The notes beneath the pieces were generated by a model that worked only from the letters and a program-made list of their open reading frames with translations, was not told the origin of the DNA and did no database searches. 64,000 nt of DNA, from assembly GCA_934216615.1 (NCBI GenBank), contig CAKQCB010000011.1:14109-78108 (forward strand), written 5' to 3'. Below, piece by piece: positions 6,807 through 13,699 of this stretch. Within the stretch, counting starts at the first letter, position 1, and every line of letters begins with the position of its first letter. The translations under genes were made by a program, and so were the position numbers. The stretch comes from an uncultured Anaerolineae bacterium (GTDB taxonomy: Bacteria; Chloroflexota; Anaerolineae; Aggregatilineales; Phototrophicaceae).

Positions 6807-7662
6807 CATGAAGTTGTTAGATGCCGCGCTTTTGTACGCGGAGCGGGGATATTCAATCATCCCCACAGAGGGCAAGCGTCCCGCGCTTGCGTCGTGGACT
6901 CGGTTTACAGAGCAACGGGCGGATCAAGCGACAATTGAGCGTTGGCACCGTTCCGGGGTTCTTCAAAATATCGGGCTTATCTGCGGGAAGGTAAGCGGGA
7001 ATCTGGTGGTGATCGACCTTGACTCAATGAATGCGGTAAAGCGTTGGCAAGAAGCGTTTCCGCACGATCTTGACACCTTCACGGTACAGAGCGGAAGCGG
7101 CGAGGGATTGCATCTCTATTATAAGGTAGAGAATCTTCCACCGACGACCCGCGCGACTGCAATTGAAGGTGGAGCGAATTTTGAATTACGCTCAAATGGT
7201 TGTTACGTGGTCGCGCCGCCAAGCACACATCCCATAACAAAATACCTCTATCGCGTGATCAAACCCGCTCCGATTAAAAGACTACCACACATGCAAAATG
7301 AAGTGGCATGGATCAAATCTCTCATTAAGGAAAAGCATGGGGGTGTAATGCCACCACCCTCGAACCGCCCACTTCCACGCATGGTAACGCGCTACTGGGC
7401 GGCCGCGCTGGAGGCAGAAGCCGCCAACGTCAAACACGCGCCTAAGAACTCACGCAACAACACCTTATATAGAGCAAGTTTAAAAATGGGTTCGGTTTGT
7501 GCGTCGGGGCATCTGCACCGCTCGGATGTCGAAGCGAAGCTGTACGAGGCATCGGTTTGGAATGGGCTGGTGGCTGACGACGGTGAACGTCAAACCCGGT
7601 CAACCATCAATTCAGGAATTAATAAAGGAATGGAGTCTAGCCGTGATCGCAAACGAGCATGA
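6796..7662 (+). CDS. Bifunctional DNA primase/polymerase (prim-pol, AEP superfamily)
   Basis: 288 residues from ATG 6796, set by AAAAGGAG at 6786-6793. Prim-pol features in order: an N-terminal LLDAALLYAERGYSIIP (typical family start), VVIDLDS near 70-76 with the metal-binding acidic pair, GSGEGLHLYYKV near 100-111 (the GxGxH loop), and FELRSNGCYVVAPPSTHP near 131-148. The C-terminal 90 residues look like a linker or PriCT part. It overlaps the helicase gene by 20 bases in a different frame; together they would form a primase-helicase. In AICEs the Rep protein is often of prim-pol type. It would prime and perhaps extend replication from the nearby repeat cluster. Confidence 0.9.
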   Translation: MMPSMKLLDAALLYAERGYSIIPTEGKRPALASWTRFTEQRADQATIERWHRSGVLQNIGLICGKVSGNLVVIDLDSMNAVKRWQEAFPHDLDTFTVQSGSGEGLHLYYKVENLPPTTRATAIEGGANFELRSNGCYVVAPPSTHPITKYLYRVIKPAPIKRLPHMQNEVAWIKSLIKEKHGGVMPPPSNRPLPRMVTRYWAAALEAEAANVKHAPKNSRNNTLYRASLKMGSVCASGHLHRSDVEAKLYEASVWNGLVADDGERQTRSTINSGINKGMESSRDRKRA

Positions 7663-8998
7663 GTTAAGGCTGTTACCAGCGCCTGATGAACTTGAACTCT
7701 CTGAAGATGTCACCAATCCTGATGACGACCAACTTACGCTTGTGCTTGCCCCACGCTTACGGGGCAAGCTCAGCTTCTTTCATTCAGAGTGGAAGATGTA
7801 TGAGTATGGCGTTTGGCAATCCCGCGATAACTACGAAATGCGTCGCTATGTCAAAAGTGAGTTGCGGAAATTCCGTCGCCATGCAGTGAAGGTGAACCAA
7901 GCGAGGATTAAATCCATTGCATCAATGCTCGAAGATGAGCTGTTCATTTCAGATCGCAGGATCATGAAACAACAGCAGGAACAGGTGAGGTACGTGAACC
8001 TCACCAACGGTCTTTTTAATCTGGACACAATGGAAATGGAAGAACACCGTCCAGACATCTACTTCACAAACCAGTTGAGCTTTCCGTATGATCCGGACGC
8101 AGAATGTCCCACATTTGAGAAATACCTCACTTCCAGCTTAGTTTTTGAGGATGGCAGACCAGATCACAGTTTAAAAACGTTGGTTCTGGAGGCGTTAGCC
8201 TACTCAATGACAGCCAGAACCGATTTAAAAGCAAGTTTCTGGCTCGTTGGACAAAAGGACAGTGGGAAGTCAACCTTCATCGCCCTTATCAAAGCGATTA
8301 TGGGAGACTTGCACACCACGATTGATCTCACTCAATTAGGTGAAAATCGTTTCTTGTTAGCGTCGATCATGTCCAAACGTGTAGTGACCTTCACCGAGGC
8401 GAGTTCATCCATGATGCTACCGGACGCGCTTTATAAAGCGCTCACCGGGGGTTCTGATGAAATCTACGCAGACCGAAAGAACAAAGAACCTATCGTCTTT
8501 CGCCCAGAAGCTAAAGTGTGGTGGGCCATGAATGAAATGCCACGCATTTCTGACCGCTCCGGTGCCACAACACGCCGTATTGTCATCATCCCATTTAATC
8601 GCTCTATCCCTGCTGATGAACGCATTCACAATCTGGAGGCGCTGCTCTACAAAGAGCGCAGTGGCATTTTCAACCTGCTTATTCATTATATGTGGCGCCT
8701 AAAAAAGCAAAACGGCTTTGACTACTGCCAACAGTCAGACGATCTTCTCCAGCAGTACATCATGGAAAACGATACGGAAGCCACCTTCATTGAAGAAATG
8801 GCAGATGTCCATGAAAGCTACAAAGTCCAGAGCAGTGTTTTGTATCCCCAATATGTGGAATGGTGCTTGCAAAACGGTTTTAAACCAAAAAATCGCAATC
8901 AAATTGCGAAGGAATGGCGGCGGCTCGGGTTTATCAATCGGACTTCAAACGGGGTTTGGTGGCATGGATTACAACTTCGATCAAATTTTCAGAAATAA
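7643..8998 (+). CDS. Phage/plasmid-type primase-helicase, SF3 (D5/P4-like) ATPase
   Basis: 451 residues, GTG start at 7643 chosen because GGAG stands 7 bases upstream; an open frame continues upstream but only as overlap with the prim-pol. The middle (about 60-190) fits the D5 N-terminal region. SF3 helicase motifs: Walker A GQKDSGKST near 203-211, Walker B-like VVTFTEASS near 247, motif C WWAMNEMPR near 293-301, then an arginine-rich step (GATTRRIVIIPFNR). The last 80 residues resemble the D5 C-terminal winged helix. It should unwind DNA as a hexamer at the element origin. Usually such a helicase is fused to its primase; here the parts are separate genes. Confidence 0.9.
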   Translation: MIANEHELRLLPAPDELELSEDVTNPDDDQLTLVLAPRLRGKLSFFHSEWKMYEYGVWQSRDNYEMRRYVKSELRKFRRHAVKVNQARIKSIASMLEDELFISDRRIMKQQQEQVRYVNLTNGLFNLDTMEMEEHRPDIYFTNQLSFPYDPDAECPTFEKYLTSSLVFEDGRPDHSLKTLVLEALAYSMTARTDLKASFWLVGQKDSGKSTFIALIKAIMGDLHTTIDLTQLGENRFLLASIMSKRVVTFTEASSSMMLPDALYKALTGGSDEIYADRKNKEPIVFRPEAKVWWAMNEMPRISDRSGATTRRIVIIPFNRSIPADERIHNLEALLYKERSGIFNLLIHYMWRLKKQNGFDYCQQSDDLLQQYIMENDTEATFIEEMADVHESYKVQSSVLYPQYVEWCLQNGFKPKNRNQIAKEWRRLGFINRTSNGVWWHGLQLRSNFQK

Positions 8999-9006
8999 AA
9001 AATCGT

Positions 9007-9135
9007 GACTTCCAGACTTCCAGACTTCCAAAAATGGAAGTCACTTGGAAGTCACTTGGAAGTCAAAAACTAATGCTAGGCTTTGTAACTTCTCTCAAAA
9101 GGGACGTTTTGGAAGTCACGGAAGTCACGGAAGTC
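9007..9135. repeat. Nine-copy GGAAGTC/GACTTCC cluster (possible origin iterons or transfer locus)
   Basis: Three GACTTCCA units at 9007, 9015 and 9023 (8-bp period), three inverted TGGAAGTC units at 9035, 9046 and 9057 (11-bp period), and three GGAAGTC units at 9111, 9120 and 9129 (9-bp period). The first two trios face each other across AAAA and could form a long hairpin. The cluster starts 9 bp after the helicase gene and ends before the next ribosome binding site, so it is non-coding. Position suggests replication iterons; 8-bp TraB recognition repeats (clt) of AICEs are the alternative. Confidence 0.8.
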
Positions 9136-9177
9136 ACTTTTTATTTTGAATCACAAAACAGCCATTGGAGGGCTGAA

Positions 9178-9417
9178 ATGAACACTGAATGCACAACTTG
9201 TTATGCAACTACAGAGGACGGCTATTGTTACTTTTGCGATTCCACCCCGGACTATTCTTTTTTTTGGGCCCAAATGGAATCTGGGGATGAAGACACTCAG
9301 CCTATCGAATCCCACTGGTGGGATGAAGTCGAGGATGGAGTTTGTGACCGTTGCGGGGAACGAACAATGAACGGTGTTTGTGTGGTGTGTCACTTTTTCG
9401 AAGAAGGGGGAAATTAA
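9178..9417 (+). CDS. Double zinc-ribbon small acidic protein
   Basis: 79 residues from ATG 9178 after GGAGGGCTGAA; the frame stays open upstream through the repeat cluster but lacks a credible start there. Two pairs of CxxC are seen at each end: CTTC and CYFC near 5-22, CDRC and CVVC near 56-72. The middle is strongly acidic (MESGDEDTQPIESHWWDEVED). This suggests one or two treble-clef/zinc-ribbon folds. It is the first gene after the repeat cluster. Possible roles are DNA or protein binding in replication; none proven. Confidence 0.7.
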   Translation: MNTECTTCYATTEDGYCYFCDSTPDYSFFWAQMESGDEDTQPIESHWWDEVEDGVCDRCGERTMNGVCVVCHFFEEGGN

Positions 9418-9420
9418 ATC

Positions 9421-9987
9421 ATGGAACGATGCGGACGGTGTGGCGGTGAGGGGTATGTGTGGGGTGATCGGGAATGTAGAGAAGTCATATGCCCAGAATG
9501 TGACGGCGAGGGTGACATTCCTTACCTTCAGGATGAATGGTACGAAGACGATTACGAAGATGAGTATGGCGGGATTGAGGAAAATTCGTCCCACATTTCA
9601 GTTTGCAAGTCGTTAAAAAAAGGGCGATTGTTCGTACATGAGGTATCCGGGTATCGCCTTGCTGGTCAAGATTGGGGAATGACTTCCTATCAGTGGGACG
9701 TGGCTACGTATTCAATGGCCGATCTTGATGATCCTGATTTCCACGAAGTCACCATTCTTTTTGGTCGTCTTCTAAAAAATGGGCAGTGGTTCGATTTCCC
9801 ATGGAGCTTTTATGAGTTCTACAACGAACCCACAGGGGAAGAGATTGACGAGATTGAAGGGGAAACACCATGTCCCAACTGTAACAGCCTTGCCACTGAG
9901 TGCGTGGTAGACATCAATGGGGATGGCGATGAATGGGGCTGCTTCTGCTATAAGTGCCGTAAATCGTTCCTGTACAAGGGGGACTAA
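9421..9987 (+). CDS. Zinc-ribbon protein with DnaJ-like CxxCxGxG motifs
   Basis: 188 residues. N-terminal CGRCGGEGY and CPECDGEGD copy the DnaJ central zinc-finger pattern (one pair only, enough for one zinc), followed by an acidic stretch (DEWYEDDYEDEYGG). The centre (70-150) has no recognised fold. The end has another zinc ribbon CPNCNSL...CFCYKC near 152-182. The gene follows the previous zinc-ribbon gene by 3 bases and ends in TAATG with the next one. Probably an adaptor that binds protein or nucleic acid; exact role unknown. Confidence 0.7.
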   Translation: MERCGRCGGEGYVWGDRECREVICPECDGEGDIPYLQDEWYEDDYEDEYGGIEENSSHISVCKSLKKGRLFVHEVSGYRLAGQDWGMTSYQWDVATYSMADLDDPDFHEVTILFGRLLKNGQWFDFPWSFYEFYNEPTGEEIDEIEGETPCPNCNSLATECVVDINGDGDEWGCFCYKCRKSFLYKGD

Positions 9988-10199
9988 TGAATAAGAATGA
10001 AGCTCAAGCAATTTTGCAACGCATGATCTTACTTGCATCGTCAATCGACTTTATGCTGACCCCTCCAAGTCTGGAGGGGTTAGAAGACATCAATGAAATT
10101 ATGGGCGCCTACGATGGGCAACTGCTTGCCATCCGTGCGAGCTGGGAAGAATTTAAAGAACTTCTCGTCATGCTTTCTGATGATAAAAAGGCTCAGTAG
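9987..10199 (+). CDS. Small helical protein of unknown function
   Basis: 70 residues, ATG 9987 sharing its first base with the TAA of the upstream gene (TAATG). Almost entirely helical by composition: AQAILQRMILLASSIDFML, then EGLEDINEIMGAYDGQLLAI and WEEFKELLVMLSDDKK. No Cys, no membrane span. Coupled in the early operon between the zinc-ribbon genes and the gene at 10210. Confidence 0.6.
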   Translation: MNKNEAQAILQRMILLASSIDFMLTPPSLEGLEDINEIMGAYDGQLLAIRASWEEFKELLVMLSDDKKAQ

Positions 10200-10209
10200 G
10201 GGGCTACAC

Positions 10210-10632
10210 ATGAACGATTACCAAGAACATTTTTTGATGGGAAAACTTAAGATAAGGCGAGAGAACCAACGCAGGCTTCTGTCCGGTTGGCGGAGGATGG
10301 CATACAGCATATATAAGCAATTGCCTCATCCAGAAAGAAAATGGATGTTAAGCACCTTTCTGGATTTGGTGAATAGAAACATGGATCGTTATGAAGAGTG
10401 TGAAGAGCCTGAATTTACTGATGCTTGTTGCTCACTATGGGACATCCTTCAATACGCCACCTTTACACATCTTACAGATCGTCAGGTTCGTGTCTGTCTG
10501 CAATTGGTCGAGGTTGTTTGTGTAGAGAGCATTAAAACTATTGATTCCATGTCGGATGATGACACAGAACCAATAGATACCTATCAATGGGCTGTACCAC
10601 CCTCCCCCACTGCCGAGGATGATGAATCATGA
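10210..10632 (+). CDS. Unknown cytoplasmic protein upstream of the integrase
   Basis: 140 residues from ATG 10210; AGGGGGCTACAC in front is the same block that precedes the 6296 gene. The N-terminal 60 residues are basic and helical (KLKIRRENQRRLLSGWRRM), the rest acidic with several Cys (ECEEPEFTDACCSLW) and an acidic tail ending DDES. The TGA overlaps the integrase ATG by ATGA, so its translation feeds the integrase. A basic, small protein directly before an integrase might act as an excisionase, but no winged-helix motif is evident. Confidence 0.6.
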   Translation: MNDYQEHFLMGKLKIRRENQRRLLSGWRRMAYSIYKQLPHPERKWMLSTFLDLVNRNMDRYEECEEPEFTDACCSLWDILQYATFTHLTDRQVRVCLQLVEVVCVESIKTIDSMSDDDTEPIDTYQWAVPPSPTAEDDES

Positions 10633-11618
10633 CACTTACGATGAGGGAATTAGAAGCATTGGCGGCGGCTCAAGATAGTGGGGTAGGGCAGTCGATTGAT
10701 GTTGTGACTGCTATTGAAACATTCCTGCTTGCTTGTGACGCAAATGGGTTGGCAGAAACAACCATCCGCTGGTATCGGTCATTGCTCATGTCGTTAAGCA
10801 GCTCTTTTAATTGTGATGTGAAGCAAGTCACAACAAATGATCTGCGCAAATACATCGTGGACTTACGGAATAAATCGACACGCTATGAGAACGCCCCACA
10901 GCGCAAGGCGCAAGACGGCAAGCTATCAGATAGTACACTCACAGCGCACAGTACCGCGCTCCATGCGTTCTGGAAGTGGGTTTCTATCGAATATGACTTT
11001 CCTAATCCCATGCGCAATATCAAGCGCATCCGTCCCCCACAACCGCAACCGTCAGCAATCGACGGTAGCGACTTTTTGAAGTTGTTTAACGCAACCAGTA
11101 ACGATGAAGCTGGATACCGAAACCGCGCGATGCTGGCATTGTTTGCAGATACAGGAGTGCGGCTTGCTGGTTTAGCGAGTCTCACAAAGGAAACAATCAA
11201 TCTGGAACAGCGACGTGCCATTGTCACTGAGAAAGGGAATCTGACAAGGATTGTTCCTTATACCTATGCCGTTGCAGAGTTGATCCGTGCTTATCTACTG
11301 GTTCGCAGTTCTGGCAGTAAGTACATTTTTACATCGACAGTAACCGGACAGAAGCTCACTGCAAGCGGCATCGAACAGGCGTTGACACGACTTAAAAAAG
11401 CCGCAGGGGTTGAAGGGCGAGTAAATCCACACAGCTACCGCCATAGGTTCGCTTTGGAGTACCTGAAAAATGGCGGCGACGACATCACGCTAAGCAAGCT
11501 GATGGGTCATAAGGACGTGAACACTACGGCAAAAATGTACGCGCTATTCAGCAGTGACGAATTAGCAGAACTGCATGAGGAACGTTCACCGTTAAAAAGC
11601 CTGTTAGGTGGAGTTTAA
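10629..11618 (+). CDS. Tyrosine recombinase/integrase of the element
   Basis: 329 residues. N-terminal SAM-like core-binding domain (about 20-125, AIETFLLACDANGLAETTIRWY), then the catalytic domain: Arg in DTGVRLAG near 178, Lys in TEKGNLTR, HSYRHRF with the HxxR pair near 268-271, GHKDVNTTAKMY with His near 294 and the nucleophile Tyr near 304. All catalytic residues are present, so it should be active. It is coupled by ATGA to the upstream gene and lies 260 bp from the tRNA fragment, its expected target. It is more XerC/D-like than phage lambda-like in size and lacks an arm-binding domain. Confidence 0.93.
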   Translation: MTLTMRELEALAAAQDSGVGQSIDVVTAIETFLLACDANGLAETTIRWYRSLLMSLSSSFNCDVKQVTTNDLRKYIVDLRNKSTRYENAPQRKAQDGKLSDSTLTAHSTALHAFWKWVSIEYDFPNPMRNIKRIRPPQPQPSAIDGSDFLKLFNATSNDEAGYRNRAMLALFADTGVRLAGLASLTKETINLEQRRAIVTEKGNLTRIVPYTYAVAELIRAYLLVRSSGSKYIFTSTVTGQKLTASGIEQALTRLKKAAGVEGRVNPHSYRHRFALEYLKNGGDDITLSKLMGHKDVNTTAKMYALFSSDELAELHEERSPLKSLLGGV

Positions 11619-11788
11619 ATGAGTACCGGATCAATTTATAAGACATGTGCGAGATACTCATTTAAACTTCTCGATTTATTTTGTGGGGAAGGGCTAGCGG
11701 TAGAAGTGGAATTGAAGAAGGAATCCCACCTGCCTTCACGAAGTTCATTGCAGAGCTGGTATTAGATCACAAATTCCTAGTTTCTTAG
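11619..11788 (+). pseudogene. Remnant of a C5 cytosine DNA methyltransferase (ends only)
   Basis: Right after the integrase stop a frame starts at ATG 11619 with GGTGGAG ahead and reads FKLLDLFCGEG, which is motif I of C5 methyltransferases. About 12 residues later a second frame (from about 11708, stop 11786-11788) reads EEGIPPAFTKFIAELVL, which matches the C-terminal AIPPAYTxFI pattern of phage-type members. Roughly the whole middle (PCQ, ENV, target recognition) is missing and the two ends are in different frames. This indicates a large internal deletion with frameshift. The 48-residue frame 11619-11765 may still be translated but cannot be an enzyme. Confidence 0.6.
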
Positions 11789-11877
11789 CTTAGGATCGAT
11801 CGACAGATTAATGAATAGGGATTTTCTTGTAAGTATAGAAGTGTTAGAATGTACCCAGCGCAGCAGATAGGGCTTTT

Positions 11878-11919
11878 CTCTTAATCAATTGGTTATAGGT
11901 TCGAGTCCTATCGGGGTCA
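11878..11919 (+). other. attR: 3' fragment of a tRNA gene (probably tRNA-Lys, CUU)
   Basis: The sequence reads as anticodon loop CTCTTAA (11878-11884), stem 3' arm TCAAT, variable TGGTT, a perfect T arm ATAGG-TTCGAGT-CCTAT (11895-11911), acceptor 3' strand CGGGGTC and discriminator A (11919). Bases before 11878 do not pair with the anticodon stem and no D arm or 5' acceptor GACCCCG is found upstream, so it is not a working tRNA. It is followed by a terminator that probably belonged to the original tRNA gene. The anticodon CTT is read from the loop alone. Confidence 0.8.
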
Positions 11920-11933
11920 CAATCACGTTGTAA

Positions 11934-11968
11934 CGAAAAGAGGATGCCCCCAAGGTATCCTCTTTTTA
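11934..11968 (+). terminator. Rho-independent terminator behind the tRNA fragment
   Basis: AAAAGAGGAT, an 11-base loop, then ATCCTCTTTT and further T. The perfect stem and the T tract fit a terminator for the original tRNA gene, now left after the attR site. From 11970 to 12100 I see no gene. Confidence 0.75.
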
Positions 11969-12100
11969 TTGGTGTGTCAAGCTTCTACCTAATGGAGTAA
12001 AAGGATCAGGTAACCAACTCAATTGGAAGGTGAAATAATATTAATTTCCCTTTCAATCGATGAAGGCAAATATTGTCTATTTAGGTATATTAGAATGCAA

Positions 12101-13363
12101 CTAATCGCTTAATAACCAGACTCGAATATCATCAAACAGTATCTGGGTAGTACCACCATGAATAACAAAATACATAGCTCCACTGCTTAACTCATAATCA
12201 TAAATTAGTGGGAATTCCACCCCATTGAGCGCTACCATAATAGTTTCCCCGCGTACAGTAACTTGCAATAAATTCCATTCATTAATGTCCAGTTGAACAC
12301 GTCTTGTTCTATGTAGATGAATCCACACAGAAGAGTTTACAGCTCTCTGAAGTGTGATCTCACCATTTTGGTCAAAGCCTATAAAATAATGCTGCTCATC
12401 ACGAGCAGGAATGGGGCTACTGCGAAAGCCCACGGCAAAAAAGCCATCTACCGTTAATGGTTTAATGTTGACTTCAAATGAATAGTCTGACCAATCTAGT
12501 GAGCCAAAATTTACAATCCAGGTAGATCGTCCGAGATATGCTCTGTTACCATCCGTGTCTTCTATTACTTGCCAATTATGGTATTGATTAGGTCTAAATT
12601 CATTAGCAATACCATCTTCAAAATCTTCTTCCATTACTAAGCTTCTAATCAATTCACGTGTTGGAGTAGGGGTTGCTACAGTGGTCATCGTTAATGTTGG
12701 TTCAAGGGTATTGGTATCAATATTAGGAACTACTGTAGGTATAATAGTTGATGACGGTAGCGGATTAACAGTTAGTATACTGACTGTTTCGGTTGGTAAT
12801 AGAGCGATGTCAATGCTTGAACTTAAACTATCTAAATAAAAGCGTCCCACACTGATGTCACTTTGTATCAGTTTTTGAATACCAGAAGAAGCTTCTTCGG
12901 ACCGAACAGTAATACCATTGATGATAAGATCGTATTCACCCTCTCGCACATCACTAAATCTAAAATTACCTTGTGCATCTGTTCTGACAGTTGATGTAAT
13001 CCCCGTTTCGTAATTATAGAGTTGTATCTCGTGTCCTGTAATCGGGTTTCGAGTCTGGTTGTTATCCATCAATGAACCAGTAATCACGATAGGACGACTC
13101 ACAAGCAGATAATATCCGACCCCTGCTAATAAGATAACTAGCATCCAGATGATACTATATTGAATACCGTTACTTAAGCTGATCTTCTTCTGGCTTACAA
13201 ACCAACCTAAAACACCAATACCGATCAAGATAAGCGATACAGCCAATCCAAGTGTTGCAACAATCGCTTCCAAATTGCTTACAAATGTGAGGATAGTACC
13301 GATCACACCTGTCAACATAATCATTGGATATAGAAAGATAGACTGATTATTATTGTTACTCAA
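12101..13363 (-). CDS. Membrane protein with Ig/carboxypeptidase-regulatory-like domain and LamG/jelly-roll-like domain
   Basis: 420 residues from a TTG at 13363, supported by AAGGAT 8 bases upstream. Three N-terminal membrane spans (about 12-30, 35-55, 70-92), then an extracytoplasmic beta domain (95-160: NPITGHEIQLYNYETG, TDAQGNFRFSDVREGEYDL) typical of carboxypeptidase-regulatory-like folds. A Thr/Ser/Pro linker (190-235) and a C-terminal beta-sandwich (245-420: EDFEDG start, FDQNGEITLQR, FDDIRVW end) similar to 3-keto-disaccharide hydrolase/LamG domains follow. Likely a surface carbohydrate-binding or sensing protein. First chromosomal gene after the attR site. Confidence 0.75.
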   Translation of the reverse strand: MSNNNNQSIFLYPMIMLTGVIGTILTFVSNLEAIVATLGLAVSLILIGIGVLGWFVSQKKISLSNGIQYSIIWMLVILLAGVGYYLLVSRPIVITGSLMDNNQTRNPITGHEIQLYNYETGITSTVRTDAQGNFRFSDVREGEYDLIINGITVRSEEASSGIQKLIQSDISVGRFYLDSLSSSIDIALLPTETVSILTVNPLPSSTIIPTVVPNIDTNTLEPTLTMTTVATPTPTRELIRSLVMEEDFEDGIANEFRPNQYHNWQVIEDTDGNRAYLGRSTWIVNFGSLDWSDYSFEVNIKPLTVDGFFAVGFRSSPIPARDEQHYFIGFDQNGEITLQRAVNSSVWIHLHRTRRVQLDINEWNLLQVTVRGETIMVALNGVEFPLIYDYELSSGAMYFVIHGGTTQILFDDIRVWLLSD

Positions 13364-13631
13364 TGAATATCCTTATAACAAGCTACCACGATCATACCTC
13401 ACGTAGATAACCTAATCATATATTTAGTATGGCATTCGTTACTCGTTGTTGCAATAAATTATAACGTTGGGATAGTTGAAGAAGAATTAAGCAAGATGTC
13501 TCAGAAAATACGCATGTATAGCTTGATTGTTTAGGGCATTACATCATCAACATTATGCTTGAATTCTCTAAAATAAGGTCTAATCTCTACACTATCCCCC
13601 GCCTCCCCAAAAAACTCGAAACGCCTAACAG
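13364..13631. other. Intergenic stretch without a recognised gene
   Basis: AT-rich spacer between two divergent genes. I see no open frame of credible length, no RNA gene and no strong hairpin; it probably holds the promoters of both flanking genes. Confidence 0.5.
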
Positions 13632-13640
13632 TGCTATACT
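13632..13640 (+). promoter_or_regulatory. Extended -10 promoter element for the gene at 13700
   Basis: TGCTATACT is an extended -10 (TGn plus TATACT). No -35 is seen at the right distance. It would start transcription near 13647, about 50 bases before the gene. Confidence 0.4.
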
Positions 13641-13699
13641 GATTCCTAACGACCTAATATGTATTCATAAAAAAATAGATCACATAGTCGAGGGAAGTG

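Larger units (their letters stand above)
1..11919 (+). mobile_element. Right part of an integrated, AICE-like genetic element (left end outside window)
   Basis: The region joins an FtsK/SpoIIIE-like translocase, an XRE repressor with operators, a prim-pol, an SF3 helicase, a heptamer repeat cluster, a tyrosine integrase and a 3' tRNA fragment. The fragment lies 260 bp after the integrase, the usual layout when an element enters the 3' end of a tRNA gene: the intact tRNA would be at the far left end and the duplicated 3' part remains here as attR. Prim-pol + FtsK translocase + integrase is the known core of actinomycete integrative conjugative elements (AICEs). No relaxase, VirB4, terminase, portal or capsid gene is visible. 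The right boundary is well supported; the left one cannot be seen. Naming it AICE-like is inference. Confidence 0.75.

Noticed and set aside
9007..9135. CRISPR array
   Set aside because: Units are 7-8 bp with spacers of 1-4 bp, both orientations occur, and no cas genes are near.
8914..9177. Coding continuation of the first zinc-ribbon gene upstream through the heptamer cluster
   Set aside because: The frame is open, but the repeated VTEVTEV text comes from the DNA repeats and the clear ribosome binding site is right before 9178.
10210..10632. Excisionase upstream of the integrase
   Set aside because: Position is right, but the 140-residue protein shows no winged-helix or MerR-like motif, so I left it as unknown.
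11820..11919. Complete functional tRNA gene
   Set aside because: Only the 3' half from the anticodon loop is present; the 5' stem strands and D arm are absent.
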